Below the pieces are notes generated by a model that searched no databases, was not told where the DNA came from, and saw nothing but the letters and a program-made list of their open reading frames with translations. This document shows, piece by piece, positions 1 through 8,876 of a stretch of 64,000 nucleotides of DNA (within the stretch, counting starts at the first letter, position 1; every line of letters starts with the position of its first letter). The position numbers and the translations under genes were made by a program. This DNA is from Amorphoplanes friuliensis DSM 7358 (GTDB lineage: Bacteria > Actinomycetota > Actinomycetes > Mycobacteriales > Micromonosporaceae), in assembly GCF_000494755.1 (NCBI RefSeq), contig NC_022657.1, positions 4,192,001-4,256,000 of the forward strand, given 5' to 3'.

Positions 1-567
1 AGCCACTACCACAGCGCGTTCTGGCGGGTCGACTTCGATCTGGCCGGGCGGGGCTCCGAGAAGGTCGAGCAGTACGACACCAAGGTCACCGGGCAGGGCG
101 ACACGTCGGCGGTGCTCAAGACCAGTCGCACGGCCATCACGAACGAGGGCAGCTTCTCCAAGGCCAACCGCCGCTGGTGGCGGGTCGTCAGCCCGATCGC
201 GAAGAACAAGGACGGCCACGCCCGCTCGTACGAGCTGGTCACCGGTGCCTCCGACGTCTACGAGGCCCACCCGGAGACGACACCGGACGTGACCTTCACG
301 CAGAACCACGCCTGCGAGAGGTACGCGACCGGCAACGCGGACCCGCAGTGCGCCGGACGCGCGACCATCCTGGACTTCGCCCGCGACAAGGAGAAGATGA
401 CAAACCCGGTGATGTGGGTGCGCGTCGGCTTCCACCACGTGCCCCGCGACGAGGACCAGAGCCCGATGCCGTTGCACTGGCAGGGTTTCGACCTCGTGCC
501 CCGTGACTTCACCGAGATCAACCGTCTCGCGCCGGACGCCCTGGCCGACAACAACGGCCAGAACTGA
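1..567 (+). CDS. Copper amine oxidase, C-terminal part (5' end outside the window)
   Basis: Only the last 188 residues are visible. Copper amine oxidases oxidise primary amines to aldehydes with a topaquinone cofactor and one copper held by three histidines. The fragment opens with HYH (H2, H4), the usual HxH copper pair. It later has VGFHHVPRDED, matching the family's HxPRxED stretch, so H146 is the likely third ligand. The ending PLHWQGFDLVPRDF is also typical of the family C-terminus. The topaquinone tyrosine and signal peptide lie upstream and cannot be judged. A DUF305 lipoprotein gene follows 61 bases later on the same strand. Family call is confident; the substrate is unknown. Confidence 0.87.
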   Translation, partial: SHYHSAFWRVDFDLAGRGSEKVEQYDTKVTGQGDTSAVLKTSRTAITNEGSFSKANRRWWRVVSPIAKNKDGHARSYELVTGASDVYEAHPETTPDVTFTQNHACERYATGNADPQCAGRATILDFARDKEKMTNPVMWVRVGFHHVPRDEDQSPMPLHWQGFDLVPRDFTEINRLAPDALADNNGQN

Positions 568-628
568 CGCAGAGCGCCGGGCCCGTCCTTGCCGGGCGGG
601 CCGGCGCCGCGGTCGAAGGAGATGTGCT

Positions 629-1216
629 GTGTCCGTACGGAAAATGGTTGTGGCCCTTGCCCTGCTGGCCCTGACGGGGTGCAGTGCGGAGCAGCCGGCT
701 GTCGTGCCGGTGGCGGCGACCGTGGCCGCGCCGAACGGTGTCGACGTGCTCTACGCGCAGATGATGGTCGTGCACCATGCGCAAGCGGTGCAGCTGAGCC
801 GGATCCTCCTGGCCAAGCGGGATGTGCCCGAACGTGTCGCGAACATCGCCGGGTTCATCGCGCAGGACCAGCAGCGGGAGATCGACGAGACCAACGCCTG
901 GCTGGTCGCGTGGGGGAGGCCGGCGGCTGATCCGGCCGATCCGGTGATCCAGCAGATGCACGGCGGGGACGCCGCCGCGCACGGCATGCTCGGGGCGGAC
1001 CAGTTGCGGGAGGTCGAGGACGCGGCACCGGCCCGCGCGACCGAGCTGTTCCTGCGGCAGATGATCGCGCACCACACCGGGGCGATCACGATGTCCCGCT
1101 CGGTGCTCGAGGACGGCGGGAACGTCTACATCCGGGACCTGGCCGCGCACGTCATCAACGAGCAGACGGCGGAGAACACCGCGATGCGGGCGCTGCTCAG
1201 CCCACCTCGAGGCTGA
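629..1216 (+). CDS. DUF305 family lipoprotein
   Basis: A 195-residue exported protein. The GTG start is chosen because AAGGAG sits 7 bases upstream and the product then begins with a short charged and hydrophobic signal ending in a lipobox (LTGC, Cys18), so it should be anchored outside the membrane. The DUF305 body carries two His-His helices, MMVVHHAQ (H49-H50) and MIAHHTG (H148-H149), the family's hallmark. Some family members bind copper. It lies just behind a copper amine oxidase gene, so a role in copper handling for that enzyme is plausible but inferred. The 3' end overlaps the convergent GGDEF/EAL gene by 20 bases. Confidence 0.85.
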   Translation: MSVRKMVVALALLALTGCSAEQPAVVPVAATVAAPNGVDVLYAQMMVVHHAQAVQLSRILLAKRDVPERVANIAGFIAQDQQREIDETNAWLVAWGRPAADPADPVIQQMHGGDAAAHGMLGADQLREVEDAAPARATELFLRQMIAHHTGAITMSRSVLEDGGNVYIRDLAAHVINEQTAENTAMRALLSPPRG

Positions 1217-3428
1217 CCCGGCGGGTCTTGGCGAGCATCTCCTGGAAGTCGCCGGCGGTGACCGGGCGGCTGAAGAAGTACCCCTGGATCGCCGGGCAGT
1301 CGGCCTGCCGCAACGCCTCCCAGTCGGCCAGGTCCTCGACACCCTCGGCGACCACCGACATGTTCAGCGACCGGGCCAGCCACAGCACCGCCGAGATGAT
1401 CGACGCCTTGCGGGGGTCGTCGGCCAGACCGGCGACGAACGAGCGGTCCAGCTTCACGATGTCCGCCGGCACCGACTGCAGCCAGGTCAGCGAGCTGTAC
1501 CCCGTGCCGAAGTCGTCCAGAGCCAGGCGGACGCCCAGCGCCTTGATGGCGTCCAGCCGCTGCTTGAGGTCGACGGAGGTGGACAGCAGCGCCGTCTCGG
1601 TGATCTCCAGGACCAGCCGCGACGGATCGACGAGCGTACTTCCGGCCAGCAGCCGGGCCAGCATCGGCACGAAGTCCGGTTCGGACAGTTGACGCGGGCT
1701 GACGTTCACCGACACGTAGCCGAGCTCGTGGCGCCACTCGGTGAGGTGACGCAGGGCGGTCTCGAGGACGTGCTCGCCGAGCGGCACCACCAGGCCGGTC
1801 TCCTCGGCGGTCGTGATGAAGTGGCCGGGGGCGAGGAGCTCGCCCTCGGTCGTCCACATCCGGACCAGCGCCTCGGCGCCGACGATCAGGCCGGTGGCGG
1901 GGGAGACGATGGGCTGGAACCAGACGGGCAGGGTCGCGAACCGGTCGCCGTCGAGCGCCTGACGCAGCCGCGACTCGGCGACGATGCGCTGCTGCACCGC
2001 AACCCGCATCTGATCGTTGAAGATCTCCAGACGGTTGCCGCCGGCCCGTTTGGCCGTGTACATCGCGGTGTCGGCGGCCAGGACGGCCTGCTCGGCCTGG
2101 TCCGGCCCGTGGGCCAGGGCCAGGCCGATGCTCATGGACAGCTGGAGGCGGCCACCGGCGACCGGCAGCGCCTCGGCGAGCGATGCGAGCACGGCACGCC
2201 CGACCTCGAGGCCGGTGTCGATGGACCCGGGGAGGGCCACGACGAACTCGTCACCACCCAGCCGGGCCACCAGCGAACCCTGCGGCACGACGGCACGCAG
2301 CCGGGCGGCCAGGGCACGCAGCACGTCGTCACCGGCGGAGTGCCCGGAGCCGTCGTTGATCGTCTTGAAGCGGTCCACGTCCAGGTAGAGCACCGACGCC
2401 GGTCCGGCGCTGCCGGCGAGCAGGCCGACCAGATCGACCTCGAACGCGGCCCGGGACAGCAGCCCGGTGAGCGAGTCCTGGCGTACCTGGCGGCGCAGCG
2501 CGGCCTCGTGCTCCTGCTGCCGGGTGACGTCCAGGCAGTGGACGAAGACCGACTGCAGGCGGCCCTGGCGGTCCCGCAGGCCGTTGCTGTGGATCTCCAC
2601 GTAGATCAGCGAGTTGTCGTCGTGCCGCCGGTACGCGCGGGTGATCGTCGTGGCGTCCGGCGAGTCGACCAGCTCGGCGAAGGTGTTGCCGGGCTCGTCG
2701 TCCACCCCGGTCAACGGCAGATCGCTCACCGAGAAGCCGGGCGGCAGCTCGTCCGGCAGACCCAGCCAGGCCCGGTACGCGGAGTTGGTGCGCTGCAGCC
2801 GGCCGTCGGGGGCGAGCATCGCCATCGGCACCGGGGTCTCGTCGAAGGCCACGCTCAGCTGCGCCTGACTGGCCGCGAGGCTGTCCTGGGCGCGGCGTTC
2901 CTCGGCCTCGGTCAGCCCCCAGGCCACCACCTGGAAGACCGCCGCGAGCAGCACCGCCAGACCGTGCAGCAGCGCCCACACCCACGGGTGTTCCATGGCG
3001 TTGTGGTGGTCGTAGGTGCGGTCGCTGACCAGGGTGCCGAAGACGGCGTGGTGCAGCGTGGTGCCGATCAGAAACGCGCCGAACGGCGCCCAGTCGCGGT
3101 AGAGAGCCAGCGCCGCGACCGCGATGAAGAAGGAGAAGTGCGACTCGGTGAGCCCGCCGCTCATCGCGACAAAACCGCCGCACGCGACGGTGAAACCGGT
3201 GGCTACGAGGATCGAGGGCAGCCGGCGCGGGCGCAGGACCACGGCTCCGACCACACACGGCAGGATCAGCAGGACGGTCAGCAGCCAGGCCCAGTCGAGA
3301 CCGTGGCGCAGCGACCCGAAGATCGTCAGCACGACGACACACGACGCGAGCAGCAGGGTCAGCAGCCGGTGCCGCCGGGCCCAGTCCTCGTCGCGTAACC
3401 CGCCGCCGGCCGGAAGCCAACCGCGCAT
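1197..3428 (-). CDS. Membrane-bound PAS-GGDEF-EAL protein (c-di-GMP turnover)
   Basis: A 743-residue protein. The N-terminal ~175 residues are a hydrophobic multi-span sensor region of no type I recognise. A PAS domain follows (~190-310, with ETPVPMAMLAPDGRL), then a GGDEF domain with intact LGGDEF near residue 393, then an EAL domain. The EAL domain keeps its set of motifs: EALVRM near 519, NVSPRQL, EITET, DDFGTG, KLDRSF, AEGVED and a final GYFFSRP. The product-inhibition RxxD before GGDEF is absent (PQGS there). Both synthesis and hydrolysis of cyclic di-GMP are possible from sequence; which one dominates cannot be told. The ATG start has GGGAG upstream. Divergent from the PcfJ-like gene. 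Confidence 0.9.
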   Translation of the reverse strand: MRGWLPAGGGLRDEDWARRHRLLTLLLASCVVVLTIFGSLRHGLDWAWLLTVLLILPCVVGAVVLRPRRLPSILVATGFTVACGGFVAMSGGLTESHFSFFIAVAALALYRDWAPFGAFLIGTTLHHAVFGTLVSDRTYDHHNAMEHPWVWALLHGLAVLLAAVFQVVAWGLTEAEERRAQDSLAASQAQLSVAFDETPVPMAMLAPDGRLQRTNSAYRAWLGLPDELPPGFSVSDLPLTGVDDEPGNTFAELVDSPDATTITRAYRRHDDNSLIYVEIHSNGLRDRQGRLQSVFVHCLDVTRQQEHEAALRRQVRQDSLTGLLSRAAFEVDLVGLLAGSAGPASVLYLDVDRFKTINDGSGHSAGDDVLRALAARLRAVVPQGSLVARLGGDEFVVALPGSIDTGLEVGRAVLASLAEALPVAGGRLQLSMSIGLALAHGPDQAEQAVLAADTAMYTAKRAGGNRLEIFNDQMRVAVQQRIVAESRLRQALDGDRFATLPVWFQPIVSPATGLIVGAEALVRMWTTEGELLAPGHFITTAEETGLVVPLGEHVLETALRHLTEWRHELGYVSVNVSPRQLSEPDFVPMLARLLAGSTLVDPSRLVLEITETALLSTSVDLKQRLDAIKALGVRLALDDFGTGYSSLTWLQSVPADIVKLDRSFVAGLADDPRKASIISAVLWLARSLNMSVVAEGVEDLADWEALRQADCPAIQGYFFSRPVTAGDFQEMLAKTRRVSLEVG

Positions 3429-3546
3429 AGTCGAACTCCCGTCTTCTCGGCCGTCACGGTGCAGATCGGCTCGGGGGTCCCCGGCTTGAGAGAACTGGTC
3501 CCGGCCGTCGCGATATTCGCTGGACGGCGCCGGTCATCATGATCGG

Positions 3547-6285
3547 GTGGAAGTGCTGCTCGCCGGAGGGATCCGGCCGAAACCGGACCACCGCGTGCAC
3601 GCGGTGGCCCGGACCGCGCTGCTGCCCGGCACTCCCGTGGCCGTCGGACCGGCTGACGAGGGTCCCGCAAACGCTCTGGCCCGGCTGCACGCCCTCGTCG
3701 CCGCGGGTGGTGTGATCGCCGCGGGGGCCGGGGTCGACCTCGGCGACGGCTTCCGGTCGGCCCGCATCGACGGTGGGGTGGGCGACCGTCGCGACGCCGT
3801 CCTGGCCGCCCTGTCCGTGCCCGCCTTCGCCGACCACCTCGGCGCGCCCACGGCCCTGCTCGTCGCCCTCTTCGGCCCCTTCGCCACCCGGCCGCTCGGC
3901 ACGGTCACCCTCGAGACGATCGCCGCCGGCCGGTGGCCGATCCTCCGGTACGCCGTGGCGTGCAGCGACCTGCTCGGCCCGGAGCAGCTGGTCCAGCTGC
4001 TGGCCCTGCGCGCGCCCGAGGGCGTCGACCCGTTCCCCGCAGGCCTGCCGTCGGTGGTGGCGACCCAGCTGCGCCGGGTGACGGCCGGCTTCTCCGCACC
4101 GCGGCGCCTGCGCGTGCTGACGGACCTGTGGGAGCAGGCCTGTGGCAGCAGCGCCGACCGGGCCCGCCGCGAGCGGATCCGCGGCAGCCAGGGCCGCCAC
4201 GACCGCTACGAGGAGCTGTTCGAGCGCCGCCGGCGTCACGAGAGCGACCTCATCACCGCAGCCCTGCACCGCCATTTCTGTGCTGAGCCCTCGCTGGCGG
4301 ACGTCGCTCTCTGGTCGCCGCCCGCCCAGGTGTGGGTCGCCCGCGCCGACCGGATCCGCGACGACGCCTTCGCGGCCACCGTGCTGGCCCGGGTTGCCGC
4401 CACGGCGGCCGAGGCCGGACCCGAGGAGGCCCTCCGGCGGCACCAGCACGAGATCGCGGCCGGAGCGGCCACGCTGAGCAAGCGTGCTGCCTCGGCGGCG
4501 TCCCGTGCCGTTCCCGGGCTCACCGGCCACCCGGCGCGGCCCGCCGTCTACCTGCGCGACATCCACGAACGGATCCCCGTGGGTGTGCCGCTGAGCCCGA
4601 AACGGGTCGTCTTTCTCCGCGACCGGTTCGCCCTCGCCCGCGACTACGGCCAGGTCGCCCTGGCAGCCTGCAACCTGTTCCTGACGGGCAACCCCGAGTC
4701 GAGCGCCGACGGTCGTGATGCCCGGAGCATCTGGCTCCGGACCGGGCTGCGACCGTGGCGCGAGCAGGTCGGCTACTTCTCCCCGGACCGCCTGCCCGGC
4801 TGGGACCTCGAGCCGGAGGACGGCGCCGAACCCCTCGGCCGCCGCCCGGCCGACACCGAGACCGTCGCCGACCTCCTCTGGTACGCCGAACTCGCCGACG
4901 CCGTGGCCCGCCTCAACGGGCACGCGGCCGCCCGGCTCGAGCGTGAGCGCCACCAGCTGTTCCCGGACACCAACCCTGCGCCGGAGCAGGAGGAACCGGC
5001 CACCGTCGCGGATTTCGCCGCCGGTGCCGCCCAGCTCGCCGAACTCGGCGGTGCCGTGCCGCCCCGCGCCCGCACGTGGACCGAGGTGGTGGCCGGCCTG
5101 CACCAGGTCGTCGAGGCCGCGACGGCACAGTCGGGGCGCTTCGTCGTCCCGCCGGCCGTCGACGCGTTCGAGGGGCAGCTCCTGCCCGGCTCCGGGATGC
5201 GCATGGAGATCGCGCGCACCGCACTGCAACTGGTCGGCTGGGCCGGATACATGGGCAACTGCATCGCCGAGGAGCCGTACCCGGAGGATGCCGCGAAGGG
5301 TCGCGTGATGCTGGTGGCCCTGCGCGGGCCCGACGGCCGGATCCGGGCGAACGTGGAGGTGCGCCTCACCGGCCGGGGCTGGCGTCTGGCCCAGATCCAG
5401 GGCCGCTTCAACGACGATCCCGACCCGGAGCTGCGCCGCAGCACCGAGGAATGGGTGGCGTCGCTGCCGCGCACCGTGGTCCCACCACCGGCCGACTCCG
5501 TTCCCGAGCCGGCCCCGGCGCGGCGCCCGGCCCGGCCGTCACCGGCGCGGCGGATCGTCGCGGATCTGGGTGACCAGCTCGGTGACCTGGCCGCCGGCAC
5601 GGTGGGCCCGGCGCCGGTGCTCGCTGCGCTGATCGACGCGCCGGACGGCCCGGAAGCACTGGTCGCGCTGCGTCGCAGCAGTCCGGCCACGCTGCTGCGT
5701 GCCGTCCGCCGGGCCCTGGCCGGTCCGGTCACCCTGGACGAGCTGTGGGCCGCGAGCGCGCGCCGGCCCCTCGCCGAGGCGGTCGCCGCCCTGAGCGACG
5801 AGGAGGTCCGGGACCGGTTGGCGCCGCTCACCGTGGACGCCCCGCTGCCGGGTGCGCTGCGCAAACTCGCCCGCCTGCCACGGATCGCGCCGGCCCGCAC
5901 CGCCGACCAGGTGGCGATCCGGGTACGCGCGGCGCTCGGCACCCTGATCCGCATCGACGCACCGGAACTGTCCGCAGCCATGACCAGCCGCCCGCACGCG
6001 GAACTGCTGCGCGCGGGAGCTCTCGCCGTCACGTCCTGGGGCGGCCTGGACGGCAACCGTCCGGTGATCGCGGTGATGGCCCGGCGGCGCATCCGGGTGC
6101 CGGGCTACCCGCAGACCACCCTGCGCGACGACCTGTGGCAGCAGGCCTGGCCCGGCGCGGAAGAACTCGGTGCGGCACGGGACGTCTTCTGGGACGCGAT
6201 CGCCGCGAAGGGCCTGCTGGTGCCGGCGTCCTGGCTCGAACCTGCGGGCTGGCCGGCGCTGTGGGCCCGCGCCCACCGCCGGTGA
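3547..6285 (+). CDS. Large uncharacterised protein with a PcfJ-like domain
   Basis: A 912-residue protein, probably starting at GTG; no clear ribosome site precedes it. There is no signal peptide or membrane span. Most of it is Ala/Arg-rich and unrecognised. Residues ~555-645 read GYMGNCIAEEPY, then KGRVMLVALRGPDG, then GWRLAQIQGRFNDDP. This follows the order of motifs in PcfJ-type domains (MGxCV...Y, small-residue strands, GW..vQvrGrxN), with Asn-Cys replacing the usual His-Cys. The last ~270 residues are a helical region after a Pro-rich linker (~650-670). Function is unknown; PcfJ-like proteins are found on plasmids and near mobile elements, but no mobile genes are adjacent here. The domain call is by eye. 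Confidence 0.65.
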   Translation: MEVLLAGGIRPKPDHRVHAVARTALLPGTPVAVGPADEGPANALARLHALVAAGGVIAAGAGVDLGDGFRSARIDGGVGDRRDAVLAALSVPAFADHLGAPTALLVALFGPFATRPLGTVTLETIAAGRWPILRYAVACSDLLGPEQLVQLLALRAPEGVDPFPAGLPSVVATQLRRVTAGFSAPRRLRVLTDLWEQACGSSADRARRERIRGSQGRHDRYEELFERRRRHESDLITAALHRHFCAEPSLADVALWSPPAQVWVARADRIRDDAFAATVLARVAATAAEAGPEEALRRHQHEIAAGAATLSKRAASAASRAVPGLTGHPARPAVYLRDIHERIPVGVPLSPKRVVFLRDRFALARDYGQVALAACNLFLTGNPESSADGRDARSIWLRTGLRPWREQVGYFSPDRLPGWDLEPEDGAEPLGRRPADTETVADLLWYAELADAVARLNGHAAARLERERHQLFPDTNPAPEQEEPATVADFAAGAAQLAELGGAVPPRARTWTEVVAGLHQVVEAATAQSGRFVVPPAVDAFEGQLLPGSGMRMEIARTALQLVGWAGYMGNCIAEEPYPEDAAKGRVMLVALRGPDGRIRANVEVRLTGRGWRLAQIQGRFNDDPDPELRRSTEEWVASLPRTVVPPPADSVPEPAPARRPARPSPARRIVADLGDQLGDLAAGTVGPAPVLAALIDAPDGPEALVALRRSSPATLLRAVRRALAGPVTLDELWAASARRPLAEAVAALSDEEVRDRLAPLTVDAPLPGALRKLARLPRIAPARTADQVAIRVRAALGTLIRIDAPELSAAMTSRPHAELLRAGALAVTSWGGLDGNRPVIAVMARRRIRVPGYPQTTLRDDLWQQAWPGAEELGAARDVFWDAIAAKGLLVPASWLEPAGWPALWARAHRR

Positions 6286-6300
6286 CGGACGCCGTGCAGA

Positions 6301-7368
6301 TCAGGCGGGGACCAGGGCGCCCTGCAGGACCGTGGTGGCCCAGGACGCCTGGCCCGGCACGCGAGCCGTGCCCCGCACCGGGCGCGACGTGTTTCGCGGA
6401 CGCCGGGACGCAGCGGCCGGACCGGTCGGAGCCGGCAGCAGCGCGGGAGCCGTGAGCAGTCCCGGAGCTGGGACCAGCGCGGCAACCGGAGTGGCCGCGG
6501 TGCCCCGAGTGGCCGCCGTGACGGGAGTCGAGGCCGGGCCGGAGACCGGACGGGCCGAGCGGGCGACCGAGGCGGCGGGCCGGACGATCCGCGCGCCGGC
6601 CACCGCCGGACGAACAGCAGCAGCGGAGGCGTAGGCCGGGCGCAGAACACGCGCAGTACCCCGGGCCGGGACGGCCACAGCAGCCGGCACGGTGACAGCA
6701 GCCGGGACGGTCAGAGCAGCCGGGGCGGCAGCGGCGGCCGGGGTACGGCCCGCGGCCCAGAGCACCCAGCACACGATCAGCGCGGCCGAGAGACCCACCG
6801 ACGCCGACAGCCACACCGCCACCTGGCCGGTCGTCAGGCCGTACGCGAACCAGCAGGAGCAGGCCGCGGCCGCGAGCCGCCAGCGCAGGGGTGAGAGGCC
6901 GGCCAGGTCCTGCGTGCGGTCGCGCAGCAGGGACAGCGGCTGCGGCACCGCCGAGAGCATCGCGGTGATCGCGAGTACCGAACCGAGGAACGTCGCGACG
7001 CGGGCCTCGCCGAGGTCGGTCGTGACGGCGACGATCGCGCTGCCCGCGGCGGCGCTGAGCACACCCGCCGCACCGGCCGCGCTGATGAGCATCTTGCGCG
7101 GGGTGCGCAGCTCGCCCTGCTTCACCAGGACCATCACCAGGATCGACAGACCTGTGAGGCCCGTGACCGTGTTGGTGACAATCTGGACGCTCTCGCCGGT
7201 CAGCAGGCCGTAGGTGATCCAGCCGATCGGCATCGCCACACCCTGCCAGCAGGCGGTGGCCGAGAGGCCGCCGGTGCGGCCCCTGACGACGGAACGCCAG
7301 ACCTGGGGCCAGGGGAGAGTCATGGACAGAGCAGCGCCGAACCAGCCGAGGAGAGCAGTGGAGTGCAT
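6301..7368 (-). CDS. PQ-loop (SWEET/SemiSWEET-like) membrane protein with long Ala/Pro tail
   Basis: A 355-residue protein. The first ~210 residues form six or seven membrane spans with two PQ-loop signatures: LPWPQVWR (PQ at 21-22), followed by RGRTGGLS, and VPQPLSLLRDRTQDLAGLS near 142. This is two SemiSWEET-like halves in one chain. SWEET-type proteins move sugars; other PQ-loop proteins move amino acids, so the substrate is open. The last ~145 residues are low-complexity Ala/Pro/Val/Arg with no predicted domain, unusual for the family. Start ATG is taken because the first span follows at once. Converges with the PcfJ-like gene, 15 bases apart. Confidence 0.75.
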   Translation of the reverse strand: MHSTALLGWFGAALSMTLPWPQVWRSVVRGRTGGLSATACWQGVAMPIGWITYGLLTGESVQIVTNTVTGLTGLSILVMVLVKQGELRTPRKMLISAAGAAGVLSAAAGSAIVAVTTDLGEARVATFLGSVLAITAMLSAVPQPLSLLRDRTQDLAGLSPLRWRLAAAACSCWFAYGLTTGQVAVWLSASVGLSAALIVCWVLWAAGRTPAAAAAPAALTVPAAVTVPAAVAVPARGTARVLRPAYASAAAVRPAVAGARIVRPAASVARSARPVSGPASTPVTAATRGTAATPVAALVPAPGLLTAPALLPAPTGPAAASRRPRNTSRPVRGTARVPGQASWATTVLQGALVPA

Positions 7369-7527
7369 GATCCGTTTCCGTTTGCAGCGATGGGAAGTGG
7401 CCGGACGAAACGCGGCCACCTGCCCCATCGGCCCTCGGCGCGGCAGGCCTGACAAGATCCATCGGTGAGAGGCAACACGGCCCGAAGCCACCCTTTTGCA
7501 CCCAAGTTCCGGGAGGACCGAACGACT

Positions 7528-8472
7528 ATGGCGGCGCATCCCCTGATCGACCTGCACCGGCATCTCGAGGGTTCGATCCGGTCCAGCACCTTCCTCGACG
7601 TGGCTTCCCGCGACGGCCATCCGCTCGCCGCCGCCGACCGGCCCCGGGACCTGCTGGTCGCGGACGGGCCGCTCGGCGGGCTCCTGCCGTACCTGGCGAA
7701 GGTCGACGACCAGATCGGCGTTTTTGCAGCTCTGGACGATTGGCGGCGGGTCGCGCGGGAGGCGGTCGAGGACGCCTTCGACGACGGGCTCGATTACGTG
7801 GAGTTCCGGTTCAGCCCGTACTTCATCCGGCAGCAGACCGGTCTTGCGCCGGAAGCGGTGATGGACGCGGTGGCGGACGGTGTCGCCGACGGCAGCCGGG
7901 TCACGGGACTGCCGGTGGGCCTGATCGCGACGATCCTGCGGGATCTGGGCCCGGAGGAGGCGCTCACCCAGGTCCGTACGTTCCTGACGCGGCCCGGGCT
8001 GTGGTGCGGTGTCGACCTCGCCGGGAACGAGGCCGGGTACGCCGCCGAGCTGTTCGTGCCGGCCTTCACCCGCGTACGGGAGGCGGGTCTGCATGTGACC
8101 GTGCACGCGGGGGAGGCGGCCGGGCCGGAGAGTGTCCGGGCGGCGGTCGAGCACCTCGGCGCGGAGCGGATCGGCCACGGCGTGCGGTCAGCGGAGGACC
8201 CGGCGCTCCTCGACGAGCTGGCCCGGCGGGGTGTGACGCTGGAAGTGGCGCTGACCAGCAACACCCAGACGGGTGCCGCTCCGGGATACCGCGACCATCA
8301 GATCCACACGCTGCTGGCCGCGGGTGTGCCGGTCACGCTCAACACCGACAACCCCCGTGTCAGTGACGTCACCCTGTCGCAGGAGCACGGCCTGGCCCTC
8401 TACGCCGCAGGGCTCACCCGGGCACAGCTGGAGGCGGTCGCGCAGCAGTCGGCGAGGGCGGCTTTCCGCTGA
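7528..8472 (+). CDS. add: Adenosine deaminase
   Basis: A 314-residue cytosolic metal-dependent amidohydrolase that converts adenosine to inosine. Motifs in order: zinc ligands HRH (H10, H12) in LHRHLEGS; HAGE (193-196), with the third zinc His and catalytic Glu; RIGHGVR with His217; SNTQTG; and NTDN (272-275), whose Asp274 is the remaining zinc ligand. The residue after that Asp is Asn rather than the Asp of enterobacterial enzymes, a change I recall as common in actinobacterial members. Start ATG follows GGGAGG at good spacing; an in-frame start 63 bases upstream has no ribosome site. Adenine deaminase activity is an alternative in this family. Confidence 0.9.
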   Translation: MAAHPLIDLHRHLEGSIRSSTFLDVASRDGHPLAAADRPRDLLVADGPLGGLLPYLAKVDDQIGVFAALDDWRRVAREAVEDAFDDGLDYVEFRFSPYFIRQQTGLAPEAVMDAVADGVADGSRVTGLPVGLIATILRDLGPEEALTQVRTFLTRPGLWCGVDLAGNEAGYAAELFVPAFTRVREAGLHVTVHAGEAAGPESVRAAVEHLGAERIGHGVRSAEDPALLDELARRGVTLEVALTSNTQTGAAPGYRDHQIHTLLAAGVPVTLNTDNPRVSDVTLSQEHGLALYAAGLTRAQLEAVAQQSARAAFR

Positions 8473-8562
8473 CTTGAGGTTTCCCCGGGCCTGAACCGAA
8501 CGGCAACCGTGGCGCGCCCGTTGTGCACTCCCAGGGCCCGCGCGGGGCCCGAAGAGGATGGC

Positions 8563-8832
8563 ATGACGGACACGAAGATTGTCGAGCTGGGCCTGCAGGC
8601 GATGACCATCTCCGCCAAGATGTGTGCCCCGGTGCTGATCACGGCGCTGCTGATCGGCTTTGCGATCTCGCTGTTCCAGTCCGTCACCCAGATCCAGGAG
8701 GCGACGCTGTCCTTCGTCCCGAAGGCGGTCGGTGTCGGTGCAGCGATCCTGTTCTCGGGCAACTGGATGCTGCACGAGATGGTGACCTACACGACGCAGC
8801 TCTTCGAGAACATCCCGTCGCTGCTCGCCTGA
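8563..8832 (+). CDS. fliQ: Flagellar export apparatus protein FliQ
   Basis: An 89-residue membrane protein with the normal FliQ length and two hydrophobic helices (about 17-40 and 50-75). Family residues visible include ALLIGFAISLFQSVTQIQEATLSFVPK, given here only as the stretch around 28-54 with the typical IGLxISlxQAxTQIxExTLxFiPK pattern. FliQ forms part of the membrane gate with FliP and FliR. ATG has GAAGAGGA just upstream. No other flagellar gene lies in the window, so fliQ is either detached from its usual fliP-fliQ-fliR context or an extra copy. A hairpin terminator follows directly. Confidence 0.88.
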   Translation: MTDTKIVELGLQAMTISAKMCAPVLITALLIGFAISLFQSVTQIQEATLSFVPKAVGVGAAILFSGNWMLHEMVTYTTQLFENIPSLLA

Positions 8833-8846
8833 ACCCTGCACCACCG

Positions 8847-8876
8847 AGGCCGTCCCTGCCGGGGGCGGCCTTTTTT
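8847..8876 (+). terminator. Rho-independent terminator after fliQ
   Basis: A 10-pair stem (8847-8856 with 8862-8871, one G-U pair, loop of five) is followed by a run of six T at 8871-8876. It starts 14 bases after the fliQ stop. The T run touches the stop codon of the convergent gene. Confidence 0.85.

Noticed and set aside
1689-3398. Long plus-strand open frame of 569 codons
   Set aside because: It is antisense to the GGDEF/EAL gene, which has complete catalytic motifs; the frame is Gln/Arg/Gly/His-rich with no domain.
7369-8178. N-terminal extension of the PQ-loop protein
   Set aside because: The open frame continues antisense across the adenosine deaminase gene; the first membrane span begins right after ATG 7368.
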